Position numbers and translations under genes: made by a program. From contig CALYSG010000087.1 in assembly GCA_945485605.1 (NCBI GenBank), positions 1 to 7,648 of the forward strand: DNA of 7,648 nt, given 5' to 3'. Under the pieces are notes generated by a model that was not told the DNA's origin, searched no databases, and worked only from the letters and a program-made list of their open reading frames with translations. Shown piece by piece: positions 1-5,379 of this stretch (position 1 is its first letter; every line of letters begins with the position of its first letter). This DNA comes from an uncultured Clostridia bacterium. GTDB taxonomy: Bacteria; Bacillota; Clostridia; Oscillospirales; CAG-272.

Positions 1-362
1 GTAAAAATCATGTAATTGATGGATATATTTATCTGCGATAGGTCCATATTTTGTCGATTCGATTTCCGGACCGTCGAGGACGCCGGTCCCTACAATGCGT
101 GAAAGGATGCATTTTCGTTCCTTCGCACATATCGTCAGAAAAACGGCTTGATCTCGATTATAGCCTGCTATAGGCAAAAGAAAAAGCGCCAAAGCCCTTT
201 TGCAGACATTATTCCTATTCGTGAGGCGGCATTTTCGGAGGTCAACATCAGCTCCGGGTGAGGTCTTCACCCTTCAGTGAATAAACCGCGAGCAAGGGGT
301 GCAGGCACTGCCTGCGACGGCGTTTTTAATAGCCTCTCTCCGCTCGGCGGGTGGGTTTCGTT
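1..362. other. Non-coding left flank with several hairpins, no gene supported
   Basis: I see no convincing coding frame with a ribosome site here. Structures visible: an imperfect GC-rich hairpin at 68-89 (GGACCG against CGGTCC); a hairpin at 182-201 whose leftward reading ends in a U-rich tail; a cluster at 226-326 made of CGGAG/CTCCG (236-240 with 252-256), GGGTGA/TCACCC (256-261 with 267-272, sharing base 256 with the former) and GCAGGC/GCCTGC (301-306 with 310-315), followed by a short T run at 323-327. A leftward TATAAT lies near 149-154 without a recognisable -35. The cluster could be a structured RNA or decayed repeats; I could not match it to 6S RNA, SRP RNA, tmRNA, RNase P RNA, or the T-box, TPP, FMN or cobalamin leader families. 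Confidence 0.5.
176..201 (-). terminator. Possible weak intrinsic terminator, leftward
   Basis: On the minus strand an AAAAG/CTTTT stem with one internal G-G mismatch, two further G-C pairs and a four-base loop is followed by TTTTT-C-TTTT. The shape fits an intrinsic terminator for leftward transcription, but the stem is short and mostly A-T pairs. No gene between it and the strong prepilin terminator needs it. Confidence 0.3.
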
Positions 363-413
363 TCAAAAAAAATACGCGGGAGGCATAGTGCAAAAAACAC
401 TTTGTCTCCCGCG
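363..413 (-). terminator. Intrinsic terminator of the prepilin gene
   Basis: The arms 375-390 and 398-413 pair over 16 positions: eight perfect GC-rich pairs (CGCGGGAG with CTCCCGCG), one G-U, two Watson-Crick pairs, one U-U mismatch and four more pairs, with a seven-base loop. Read leftward, the stem is followed after two bases by eight consecutive T (365-372), the classical rho-independent layout. It lies about 75 bases after the prepilin stop. A smaller hairpin (TAACCCC at 447-453 with GGGGTTA at 463-469) sits between stop and terminator, without a good T run. Confidence 0.88.
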
Positions 414-487
414 CCCGCGGATGAACTCAACAAAACAACCGCGGTATAACCCCTGAAAGGCGGGGGTTACTGACTTAATCCGATAGT

Positions 488-1048
488 TCAGTTCCCGGCT
501 TCACCGTCGAACGTGCGGAATGTAACACTCTCAGTAAGAGATTCAGCTTTAACCGCTTCGCCTACCGTACCGGCAACAAGATCGATCTTAACAACATATT
601 CGCTACCCTTCGGCTGGAAGTATACGGCAGTAATAGTCCAATTGTCCCTCGTTCTAAAAGAATTTACGGTGTTAGTGTCAAATCCGACTTTTGCACCGTT
701 ATAGGTCTTGACATCATCACCGAGTATGTTGTAAAGAATAACTTCGGCATCTTCGTGCTGTTCAGTAGTACCGGTGTATGTTTTGGAAACAACCAGACCG
801 GTTTTCTGCATACTCAACGTATAGGTGGTTTTATTGTCGCCATTGGTCATTTCATATTTTGTCGGCGCGGCTGTGGCAGCTTCAAGCAGAGTGTAGAAAT
901 TTTTTGCCTGCTGCTGTGCCGAGCTTTTATTTGCCTTTTCAACAACCGTTGCGAATGTGGGGATAAGTACGCCGGCAAGTATCGCAATGACCGCGATGAC
1001 GATGACGAGCTCTACGATCGTAAAGCCCTTTTTGTCAAGTTTCTTCAT
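488..1048 (-). CDS. Prepilin-like protein with type IV pilin N-terminal methylation/cleavage motif
   Basis: This 186-residue protein starts MKKLDKKGFTIVELVIV. The KKG/FTIVE junction at residues 8/9 is the classical prepilin peptidase site, with phenylalanine becoming residue 1 and the conserved glutamate at mature position 5 (Glu13). Residues 9-35 form the hydrophobic helix that anchors the subunit in the membrane and packs the core of a type IV pilus or pseudopilus. The remaining ~150 residues are polar, rich in Thr, Val and Lys, and match no domain I recognise; no cysteine pair is visible. The start is fixed by AAGGAGA nine bases upstream (1057-1063). No pilus ATPase, platform protein or peptidase gene is adjacent, so assembly would need machinery encoded elsewhere. 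No convincing promoter reads into it in the present sequence; see the inverted repeat at 1109-1318. It could be a major pilin, minor pilin or competence pseudopilin; the class is secure, the role is not. Confidence 0.9.
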   Translation of the reverse strand: MKKLDKKGFTIVELVIVIAVIAILAGVLIPTFATVVEKANKSSAQQQAKNFYTLLEAATAAPTKYEMTNGDNKTTYTLSMQKTGLVVSKTYTGTTEQHEDAEVILYNILGDDVKTYNGAKVGFDTNTVNSFRTRDNWTITAVYFQPKGSEYVVKIDLVAGTVGEAVKAESLTESVTFRTFDGEAGN

Positions 1049-1108
1049 TCTTGGGTTCTCCTTATAAAAATTGTTTTGTTTTCGTCGCTCCGGTCAAAGG
1101 AAAAATCC

Positions 1109-1136
1109 TTTTTCGTAGAGTTGACGACTTGACGAA
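1109..1136 (+). repeat. Left arm of a 28-base inverted repeat (candidate inversion site)
   Basis: The reverse complement of this arm matches 1291-1318 at 27 of 28 bases. The single difference (G at 1118 against T at 1309) would still pair as G-U in RNA. The two arms enclose 154 bases. The arm contains the tandem TTGACGAC-TTGACGAA and is itself nearly palindromic (TTCGT...ACGAA outer, AAGT...ACTY inner). It lies 60 bases upstream of the prepilin start codon. It could be a recombinase crossover site, a regulator-binding site, or the end of a small mobile element. Confidence 0.85.
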
Positions 1137-1179
1137 AAAAATGCTTCTTATTTTGACATTTTTTGTATTTTAATGTGGT

Positions 1180-1213
1180 AAACACCAAAGCGCCCCGACA
1201 CTTTGGTGTTTTT
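1180..1213 (+). terminator. Intrinsic terminator inside the inverted-repeat segment, rightward
   Basis: AAACACCAAAG (1180-1190) and CTTTGGTGTTT (1201-1211) form a perfect 11-bp stem with a ten-base loop, and the T run 1209-1213 follows on the plus strand. Read leftward there is only TTT and then ACC, so it should stop rightward transcription only. It sits just upstream of the plus-strand promoter in the same segment, so it would insulate that promoter from incoming transcription in either orientation of the segment. Confidence 0.72.
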
Positions 1214-1257
1214 GTTCACATTTCTCTTGTAAAAATAAATTATTTTGCAAATAGATA

Positions 1258-1286
1258 TTGACAAGTAAGCCCCTCGGTGCTATAAT
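1258..1286 (+). promoter_or_regulatory. Perfect sigma-A promoter pointing rightward, inside the inverted repeat
   Basis: TTGACA (1258-1263), a 17-base spacer and TATAAT (1281-1286) match the vegetative consensus at all twelve positions. The predicted transcription start is near 1293, inside the right repeat arm. Nothing codes to the right: about 25 bases later transcription meets the hairpin at 1315-1345, and beyond that it would run antisense to the end of ptsG. So a top-strength promoter appears to drive only a very short RNA. That oddity is the main reason to suspect an invertible or otherwise switched arrangement. Confidence 0.85.
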
Positions 1287-1290
1287 AAGC

Positions 1291-1318
1291 TTCGTCAAGT
1301 CGTCAACTTTACGAAAAA
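1291..1318 (-). repeat. Right arm of the 28-base inverted repeat (candidate inversion site)
   Basis: This is the partner of 1109-1136. Within this copy TTCGT (1291-1295) pairs with ACGAA (1311-1315) and AAGT (1297-1300) with ACTT (1306-1309) around a five-base centre, so the 25-base core is a near-perfect dyad. It covers the predicted start of transcription of the promoter at 1258-1286. Its outer A run is shared with the T tail of the pts operon terminator. Confidence 0.85.
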
Positions 1319-1348
1319 AGCACCCGAACCTTTCGGGTGCTTTTTGAT
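1293..1348 (+). ncRNA. Predicted ~55-nt small RNA from the consensus promoter
   Basis: The perfect promoter at 1258-1286 and the perfect terminator at 1315-1345 define a short transcript starting near 1293. Its 5' part is the right inverted-repeat arm and its 3' part is the terminator hairpin with a U tail. There is no start codon with a ribosome site inside. It may be a true small RNA or simply the aborted product of a promoter facing the wrong way. Sequence alone cannot tell these apart. Confidence 0.4.
1314..1345 (-). terminator. Intrinsic terminator of the pts operon, bidirectional in form
   Basis: AAAAAGCACCCGAA (1315-1328) pairs perfectly with TTCGGGTGCTTTTT (1332-1345), a 14-bp stem with a three-base loop. 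Leftward it ends in six T (minus strand, 1319-1314) and starts 25 bases after the ptsG stop codon, so it should end the pts transcript. Rightward it also has a T5 tail plus further T after one G, so it should stop RNA from the promoter at 1258-1286 as well. Confidence 0.92.
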
Positions 1349-1370
1349 TTTTATTGTCTGAACCTTTCTG

Positions 1371-3089
1371 TCACATATTTCCCCTGAGCCGCTCTATATG
1401 GTCCTCGAGCTCGCTTTTTATGACCGAGACCTGCGGTCCGTAGACGACCTGCACGCCGCTTCCGTGGCGGATAACTCCTGCCGCACCGCTCTTTTTTAGA
1501 AGGTCGTCGGTGACAAGCCCGCTGTCATTGACCGTCACGCGCAGCCTTGTCGCACAGCTGTCAAGGTTCGCAATATTGTTTATGCCTCCGAGTCCCTCAA
1601 GTATCAGCTCAGAGGTCGAGGGCTCGTTCGCCTTTTCGGAACCTTCGTCGGTTTTCACGGGAGGTGCCATATTCGGCTCGGTCGGGATCGTGCCGCCCGC
1701 CTCTTCGGCTTTTTTCTTCGCCTCAACATCGGCGCGATTATAGAGCCTTGTCTCATCGTCATCGCTCTCGCGCCCCGGCGTGACGTAATTGAACTTCTTT
1801 ATCATAAGCCTGAACACCGCGAAATAGACTGCGAAATAGGCTACACCGATGACGGGGATCCAAAGCCAGTGAGTCTTCGCGTTGCCCTGAAGCACTCCGA
1901 AGAGTATCAGGTCGATAATCCCCCCGGAGAAGGTCATTCCGACTCCGACTCCGAGTATATGCATCAGCATATATGAAAGTCCCGCGAAGATACAGTGCAC
2001 CGCATACATCGCCGGCGCGACGAAAAGGAAGGTGAACTCAAGCGGTTCCGTTATTCCCGTTATCATCGCCGTGAGCGCCGCCGAGAGCAAAAGTCCGCCC
2101 GCAACCTTCTTTTTCTCGGGCCGTGCACAGGTATACATTGCCAGTGCCGCCCCCGGAAGTCCGAAGATCATAAGCGGAAACTTTCCGCTCATAAATCGGG
2201 TTGCCGAGACCGAGAATTCCTGCGTCGCCGGCGAGGCAAGCTCGGCAAAGAAGATATTCTGCGCTCCCGATACCATAACCCCGTCGATCATCATACTTCC
2301 CCCGAGCCCGGTCTGCCAGAACGGCAGGTAGAAGACGTGATGCAGTCCGAAGGGTATCAGAAGCCGCTCTATAAATCCGTAGATCAGAGTTCCGACATAC
2401 CCCGAATTGAGCACAAGGTTCCCGAGCGCGTATATAGCGTTCTGAAGGAAGGGCCAGACAAAATACAGCACCACTCCGACAACTATATAGACTAAAGTAG
2501 AGATTATCGGCACAAATCGCGTCCCGCCGAAGAAGGATATGACGTTCGGCAGCCTTATCTTATAGAACCTGTTGTGCAGAAAGGCAACTCCGAGTCCGAC
2601 TATGATCCCGCCGAATACGCCTATCTCGAGCGACTGTATGCCCACGACATTCGCAAGTGTCCCCTCCTGCATCGAACCGTCGGTAAGCTTACCGCTGAGC
2701 GTCAGAAGAGCGTTTATCGTCTGGTGCATAACGAAAAAGGCTATCGCCGCGGAAAGTGTCGCGGTCCCCTTCTCCGACTCTGCCATTCCGAGAGCCACTC
2801 CGAGCGCGAAAAGCAGAGGAAGATTATTGAATATTACCGATCCGACGTCCGACATCACGGTCAGTATCGCGTAGGGCACCGTGCCCTCTCCGAGTATGCC
2901 GACAAGGCCGTAAGCCTCTAACATAGTCTGGTTCGTCAGCGACGATCCGATCCCGAGAAGCAGTCCGGCGATCGGAAGAAGTGCGATCGGAAGCATAAAC
3001 GATCTTCCGACCCTCTGAAGCACCCCGAAAGCCTTTGAGCTTCTCTTTTTCTTCGGCTTGCCCGTGGGTGCGGTCTTTGTTGCGTCCAT
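1371..3089 (-). CDS. ptsG: PTS glucose-family transporter, fused IIC-IIB subunit
   Basis: This membrane permease imports a sugar, probably glucose, and phosphorylates it on entry. Residues ~20-430 are the IIC channel with about ten hydrophobic segments, starting FGVLQRVGRSFMLPIALLP. It carries FGLHHVFYLPFW (248-258) and the family signature GITEPLEF (345-352), whose glutamate belongs to the sugar site. A charged, Pro/Lys-rich linker (~436-490) leads to the IIB domain (~493-570) with phospho-cysteine Cys512 in LDSCATRLRV. There is no IIA domain; that protein is the separate upstream gene. The 572-residue length is a little above E. coli PtsG because of the linker. The GLHH segment resembles streptococcal glucose IIC proteins more than maltose or GlcNAc ones, but the sugar is inferred. 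The start at 3089 has no ribosome site nearby; the best one (AAAGGAAG, 3122-3129) is about 33 bases upstream behind a hairpin. Confidence 0.94.
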   Translation of the reverse strand: MDATKTAPTGKPKKKRSSKAFGVLQRVGRSFMLPIALLPIAGLLLGIGSSLTNQTMLEAYGLVGILGEGTVPYAILTVMSDVGSVIFNNLPLLFALGVALGMAESEKGTATLSAAIAFFVMHQTINALLTLSGKLTDGSMQEGTLANVVGIQSLEIGVFGGIIVGLGVAFLHNRFYKIRLPNVISFFGGTRFVPIISTLVYIVVGVVLYFVWPFLQNAIYALGNLVLNSGYVGTLIYGFIERLLIPFGLHHVFYLPFWQTGLGGSMMIDGVMVSGAQNIFFAELASPATQEFSVSATRFMSGKFPLMIFGLPGAALAMYTCARPEKKKVAGGLLLSAALTAMITGITEPLEFTFLFVAPAMYAVHCIFAGLSYMLMHILGVGVGMTFSGGIIDLILFGVLQGNAKTHWLWIPVIGVAYFAVYFAVFRLMIKKFNYVTPGRESDDDETRLYNRADVEAKKKAEEAGGTIPTEPNMAPPVKTDEGSEKANEPSTSELILEGLGGINNIANLDSCATRLRVTVNDSGLVTDDLLKKSGAAGVIRHGSGVQVVYGPQVSVIKSELEDHIERLRGNM

Positions 3090-3131
3090 TTTTTTTGACC
3101 ATGCTTTCGCTTCGGCGAAAGCTTCCTTTCT
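3087..3131 (-). promoter_or_regulatory. ptsG translation-start region with hairpin between ribosome site and start
   Basis: Reading leftward: the Shine-Dalgarno-like AAAGGAAG (3129-3122), a perfect 8-bp hairpin GCTTTCGC-CGAA-GCGAAAGC (3122-3103), an out-of-frame ATG (3102-3100), GTC, and A8 (3096-3089), whose last A begins the ptsG ATG. If the hairpin forms, it loops out twenty bases and brings the ribosome site close to the start; if it melts, the spacing is too long for normal initiation. The hairpin also shares its first base with the ribosome site. The pairing is seen directly; a role in translation control is inference. Confidence 0.55.
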
Positions 3132-3139
3132 TTAGGAAT

Positions 3140-3231
3140 CGGGGCAGCTCCTGCACGTCAGAATCGCAGTTGTTAAACGATAAATGACGCAAAACCGGAT
3201 CGAAAGCTTCTCCATTCGATCTTTTGCCCCG
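3140..3231 (-). promoter_or_regulatory. Structured leader between crr and ptsG, possible three-way-junction RNA element
   Basis: In the leftward transcript CGGGGCA (3231-3225) can pair perfectly with TGCCCCG (3146-3140), closing a 78-base domain. Inside, GATCGAA (3221-3215) pairs with TTCGATC (3204-3198) as one 7-bp hairpin, and TGCGTCA (3191-3185) pairs with TGACGTG (3160-3154; five Watson-Crick plus two G-U), extended by ATCG/CGAT (3181-3178 with 3166-3163). That is a closing stem with two arms, the shape of many cis-regulatory RNAs. The ptsG ribosome site begins 11 bases downstream. It does not look like a known riboswitch to me, and I see no clear GlcT-type antiterminator site. A 27-codon frame (3215-3132) overlaps it. 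Confidence 0.4.
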
Positions 3232-3237
3232 TAGTTT

Positions 3238-3708
3238 TTATTTTCTGTACCTCAGCACCGCGCTCGCGCCGCCCTTGACCTCTCCGAGAGAAAGCTCGAA
3301 GGCGCCGAGCTCCTCTGTATTCGAGACGAGCACCGGGGTGATCGTAGGCAACCCGCCCGCGCGGATCAGGTCAAGGTCGGCTCTCGCGATAGGCTCGCCC
3401 GCCTTCACACGGTCACCCGCGGCAACAAGGCTCGAAAAGCCCTTCCCCTTAAGTTCCACGGTATCAATGCCTATATGCACCAGAATGTCAAGCCCGTCGT
3501 CCGATCGGATCGAGTAGGCATGGCGCGTATCGGTCACCGATTCGACCCTTCCGTCGACGGGGCTGTAAAAGACCCCGACAGAGGGTTCGACGGCAAATCC
3601 GTCACCGAGCATCTTCCCCGAAAACGCGGGATCGGGCACATCGTCAAGAGGCAGTGCCATTCCGTCGGCTACCGCAAGCAGCTTCTTCTTGTTTGAATTT
3701 CCGAACAT
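3238..3708 (-). CDS. crr: PTS glucose-type IIA phosphocarrier (IIA-Glc)
   Basis: This 156-residue soluble protein carries phosphate from HPr to the IIB domain of PtsG. It aligns along its length with E. coli IIA-Glc: VPDPAFSGKMLGDG (residues ~24-37), FYSPVDG (47-53), the helper histidine His63 in TRHAYSI, and the phosphorylated His78 in ILVHIGIDTVELKG. I chose the ATG at 3708: it has AAAGGGG just upstream and matches the family N-terminus. The frame stays open upstream to 3861, but that would add 51 residues unlike the family and overlap ptsI. The gene begins 17 bases after ptsI ends, so the two are surely co-transcribed. In enteric bacteria this protein also regulates adenylate cyclase and permeases; in a clostridium only the transport role should be assumed. 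Confidence 0.93.
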   Translation of the reverse strand: MFGNSNKKKLLAVADGMALPLDDVPDPAFSGKMLGDGFAVEPSVGVFYSPVDGRVESVTDTRHAYSIRSDDGLDILVHIGIDTVELKGKGFSSLVAAGDRVKAGEPIARADLDLIRAGGLPTITPVLVSNTEELGAFELSLGEVKGGASAVLRYRK

Positions 3709-3725
3709 TGTTTTTTCCCCTTTCT

Positions 3726-5366
3726 TCAATGGCAACCGAGGATCTTCTCGCGCAAAGGAAGTACCGTCGGCGGCGATACCGAAAGCTCGTCGATACCCAT
3801 TGAGACAAATCTGTCTGTCAGCGAGAGATCTGCGGCAAGCTCGCCGCATATCCCTATCCACTTCCCGTTTGCGTGGGCAGATTCTGTCGCCTTTTCTATC
3901 AGCCTCATAACAGGCTCAAGGTTGTCTCTGCAAAGCTCCTCGAGAGCCGGATTCTGTCTGTCGGCGGCAAGGGTATACTGTATCAGATCGTTCGTTCCGA
4001 CCGAGAAAAAGTCGACCTCACGTGCGAGCTCATCGCTCATTATTGCCGAGGCGGGCGTCTCTATCATTACTCCGAGTCTTATATCCTCGTCAAAAGCGAG
4101 GCACTCATACCGAAGCTCGTTTTTCACCTCGACAAATATCCGCTTCGCCTTCCTTACCTCGTCGACCGACACTATCATCGGGAGCATTATAAGCACCTTT
4201 CCGAACGCCGACGCACGGCAGATAGCGCGCAGCTGAGTCTTGAAGACCTCGGGACGCGAGAGGCAGAGCCTTATCGCCCTCATTCCGAGGGCGGGGTTTT
4301 CCTCTTCGGGAAGGGCGAAGTAATCCGCCTTTTTGTCAGCCCCGATGTCAAGCGTCCTTATCACGACCGGACGCCCGTGCATACCCGCAACAGCCTCACG
4401 GTAGGCGGTGAACTGAGTCTCCTCGTCGGGGTAGTCGCTCGCCGAAAGATAAAGGAATTCGCTCCTGAGCAGGCCCACGCCCTCCGCGTCGTTGCGGTAT
4501 GCCGCGTCAGCCTCGCCGGGGGAGCCGATGTTCGCGTAAAGCTTTATCTTTTTTCCGCTACGGGTGACCGTCGGTCTGCCTATAAGACTTTTAAGCCTTG
4601 CCTCGTCGGCTTCTTTCTTTCTGACCTCGCCGGCAAAGCGATCAAGCTCCCCGATCCCCGGACTGATTATAAGTTCACCGCGTGAGGCGTCTATGATCGC
4701 GCTTTCGCCGTCGTAGATCGGATCTATCTCTCCCGTTCCGATAAGAGCCGGAAGCCCAAGCGCCCGCGCAAGTATCGCCGTGTGAGAGTTTGCAGAACCG
4801 CCGAAGGTCACAAAGCCGAGCAGGTGTCTTCGATCAAGCCTCACCGTCTCACCGGGCGACAGATCGTCCGATACGAGAATGTAGGGCTCGTCCGGCTCGT
4901 CGGATTCGGCTTCTCCGTCCCCCGTGAGGATACGGCAAAGTCTGTCCGAAATGAACTTTATGTCCTGCGCCCTGCCCGAAAGGTAGTCGTCGCCGAGCTC
5001 TCTGAATATTTCCGCGACCGACTCGCCCGACCGCCGTACAGCCTCCACGGCGTTCATTCCCTGTGAGATGAAATTCTCTGCGGTGCCGCGGAATTCCTCA
5101 TCGTCAAGAAGCATCGAGTGTATGCGAAAGATCTCTGCCTCCTTCTCCCCGATCGTCCGCGCAGTATTTTCGTAAAGCTCCGAGAGCTGGGCTTGCGCCT
5201 TCTCGATTGCCGACGACAGTCGCGCAAGCTCCTCTTCGGGGGAAAGAGGAGTGCCCGTCCCGCTCTCCCGCGTCTCACGGTGGACAAGAAAGTGCAGCTT
5301 GCCCTTCGCGGCTCCGCCGGATATACCCTGTCCCTTTATTTTCACGGGTTCATGTGTTATCACCAT
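3726..5366 (-). CDS. ptsI: PTS Enzyme I (PEP-protein phosphotransferase)
   Basis: Cytoplasmic Enzyme I takes phosphate from PEP onto a histidine and passes it to HPr, driving all PTS transport in the cell. The 546-residue length is close to the usual ~570. Order: N-terminal HPr-binding/phospho-histidine half (1-~245) with the active His195 in GGSANSHTAILAR (189-201), then the PEP-binding barrel with GVGLLRSEFLYL (296-307), VIRTLDIGADKK (335-346), GVMIETPAS (432-440), FFSVGTNDLIQYTLAADR (453-470) and the catalytic Cys507 in GICGELAAD (505-513). All key residues are present. The residues before Ser-His are Ala-Asn rather than the enteric Arg-Thr. The start at 5366 has GGAGAG upstream and lies 13 bases after ptsH, fitting an operon with tight coupling. 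Confidence 0.97.
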   Translation of the reverse strand: MVITHEPVKIKGQGISGGAAKGKLHFLVHRETRESGTGTPLSPEEELARLSSAIEKAQAQLSELYENTARTIGEKEAEIFRIHSMLLDDEEFRGTAENFISQGMNAVEAVRRSGESVAEIFRELGDDYLSGRAQDIKFISDRLCRILTGDGEAESDEPDEPYILVSDDLSPGETVRLDRRHLLGFVTFGGSANSHTAILARALGLPALIGTGEIDPIYDGESAIIDASRGELIISPGIGELDRFAGEVRKKEADEARLKSLIGRPTVTRSGKKIKLYANIGSPGEADAAYRNDAEGVGLLRSEFLYLSASDYPDEETQFTAYREAVAGMHGRPVVIRTLDIGADKKADYFALPEEENPALGMRAIRLCLSRPEVFKTQLRAICRASAFGKVLIMLPMIVSVDEVRKAKRIFVEVKNELRYECLAFDEDIRLGVMIETPASAIMSDELAREVDFFSVGTNDLIQYTLAADRQNPALEELCRDNLEPVMRLIEKATESAHANGKWIGICGELAADLSLTDRFVSMGIDELSVSPPTVLPLREKILGCH

Positions 5367-5379
5367 CTCTGTCTCTCCG

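Noticed and set aside
1153..1181. Second TTGACA at 1153-1158 as a plus-strand promoter
   Set aside because: The best -10 at proper spacing is TGGTAA, and transcription would start inside the terminator hairpin at 1180-1213.
1237..1265. Leftward TTGTCA with an A+T-rich -10 inside the repeat segment
   Set aside because: No -10 with more than about three consensus matches lies at a workable distance.
1279..1306. Leftward promoter TTGACG-N16-TATAGC at the right repeat arm, which could drive the prepilin gene in the present orientation
   Set aside because: The spacer is 16 and the -10 matches only 4 of 6. It is far weaker than the rightward consensus promoter overlapping it. It remains the main alternative to the inversion model if leftward transcripts are found.
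1109..1318. The inverted-repeat segment as an insertion sequence or MITE
   Set aside because: No transposase and no obvious target-site duplication flank the arms, and it carries a promoter and a terminator in functional arrangement. A MITE origin is not excluded; copies elsewhere in the genome would revive it.
2824..3192. 122-codon minus-strand frame overlapping the ptsG start
   Set aside because: It starts with TTG, is in another frame of ptsG for most of its length, and its product is a low-complexity Arg/Asp-rich shadow. Only its short stretch near the A8 tract matters, and that is covered as a finding.
3709..3861. Upstream extension of the IIA frame to an ATG at 3861
   Set aside because: It would overlap the 3' end of ptsI, adds 51 arginine-rich residues unlike any IIA, and the internal ATG at 3708 has AAAGGGG and matches the family N-terminus.
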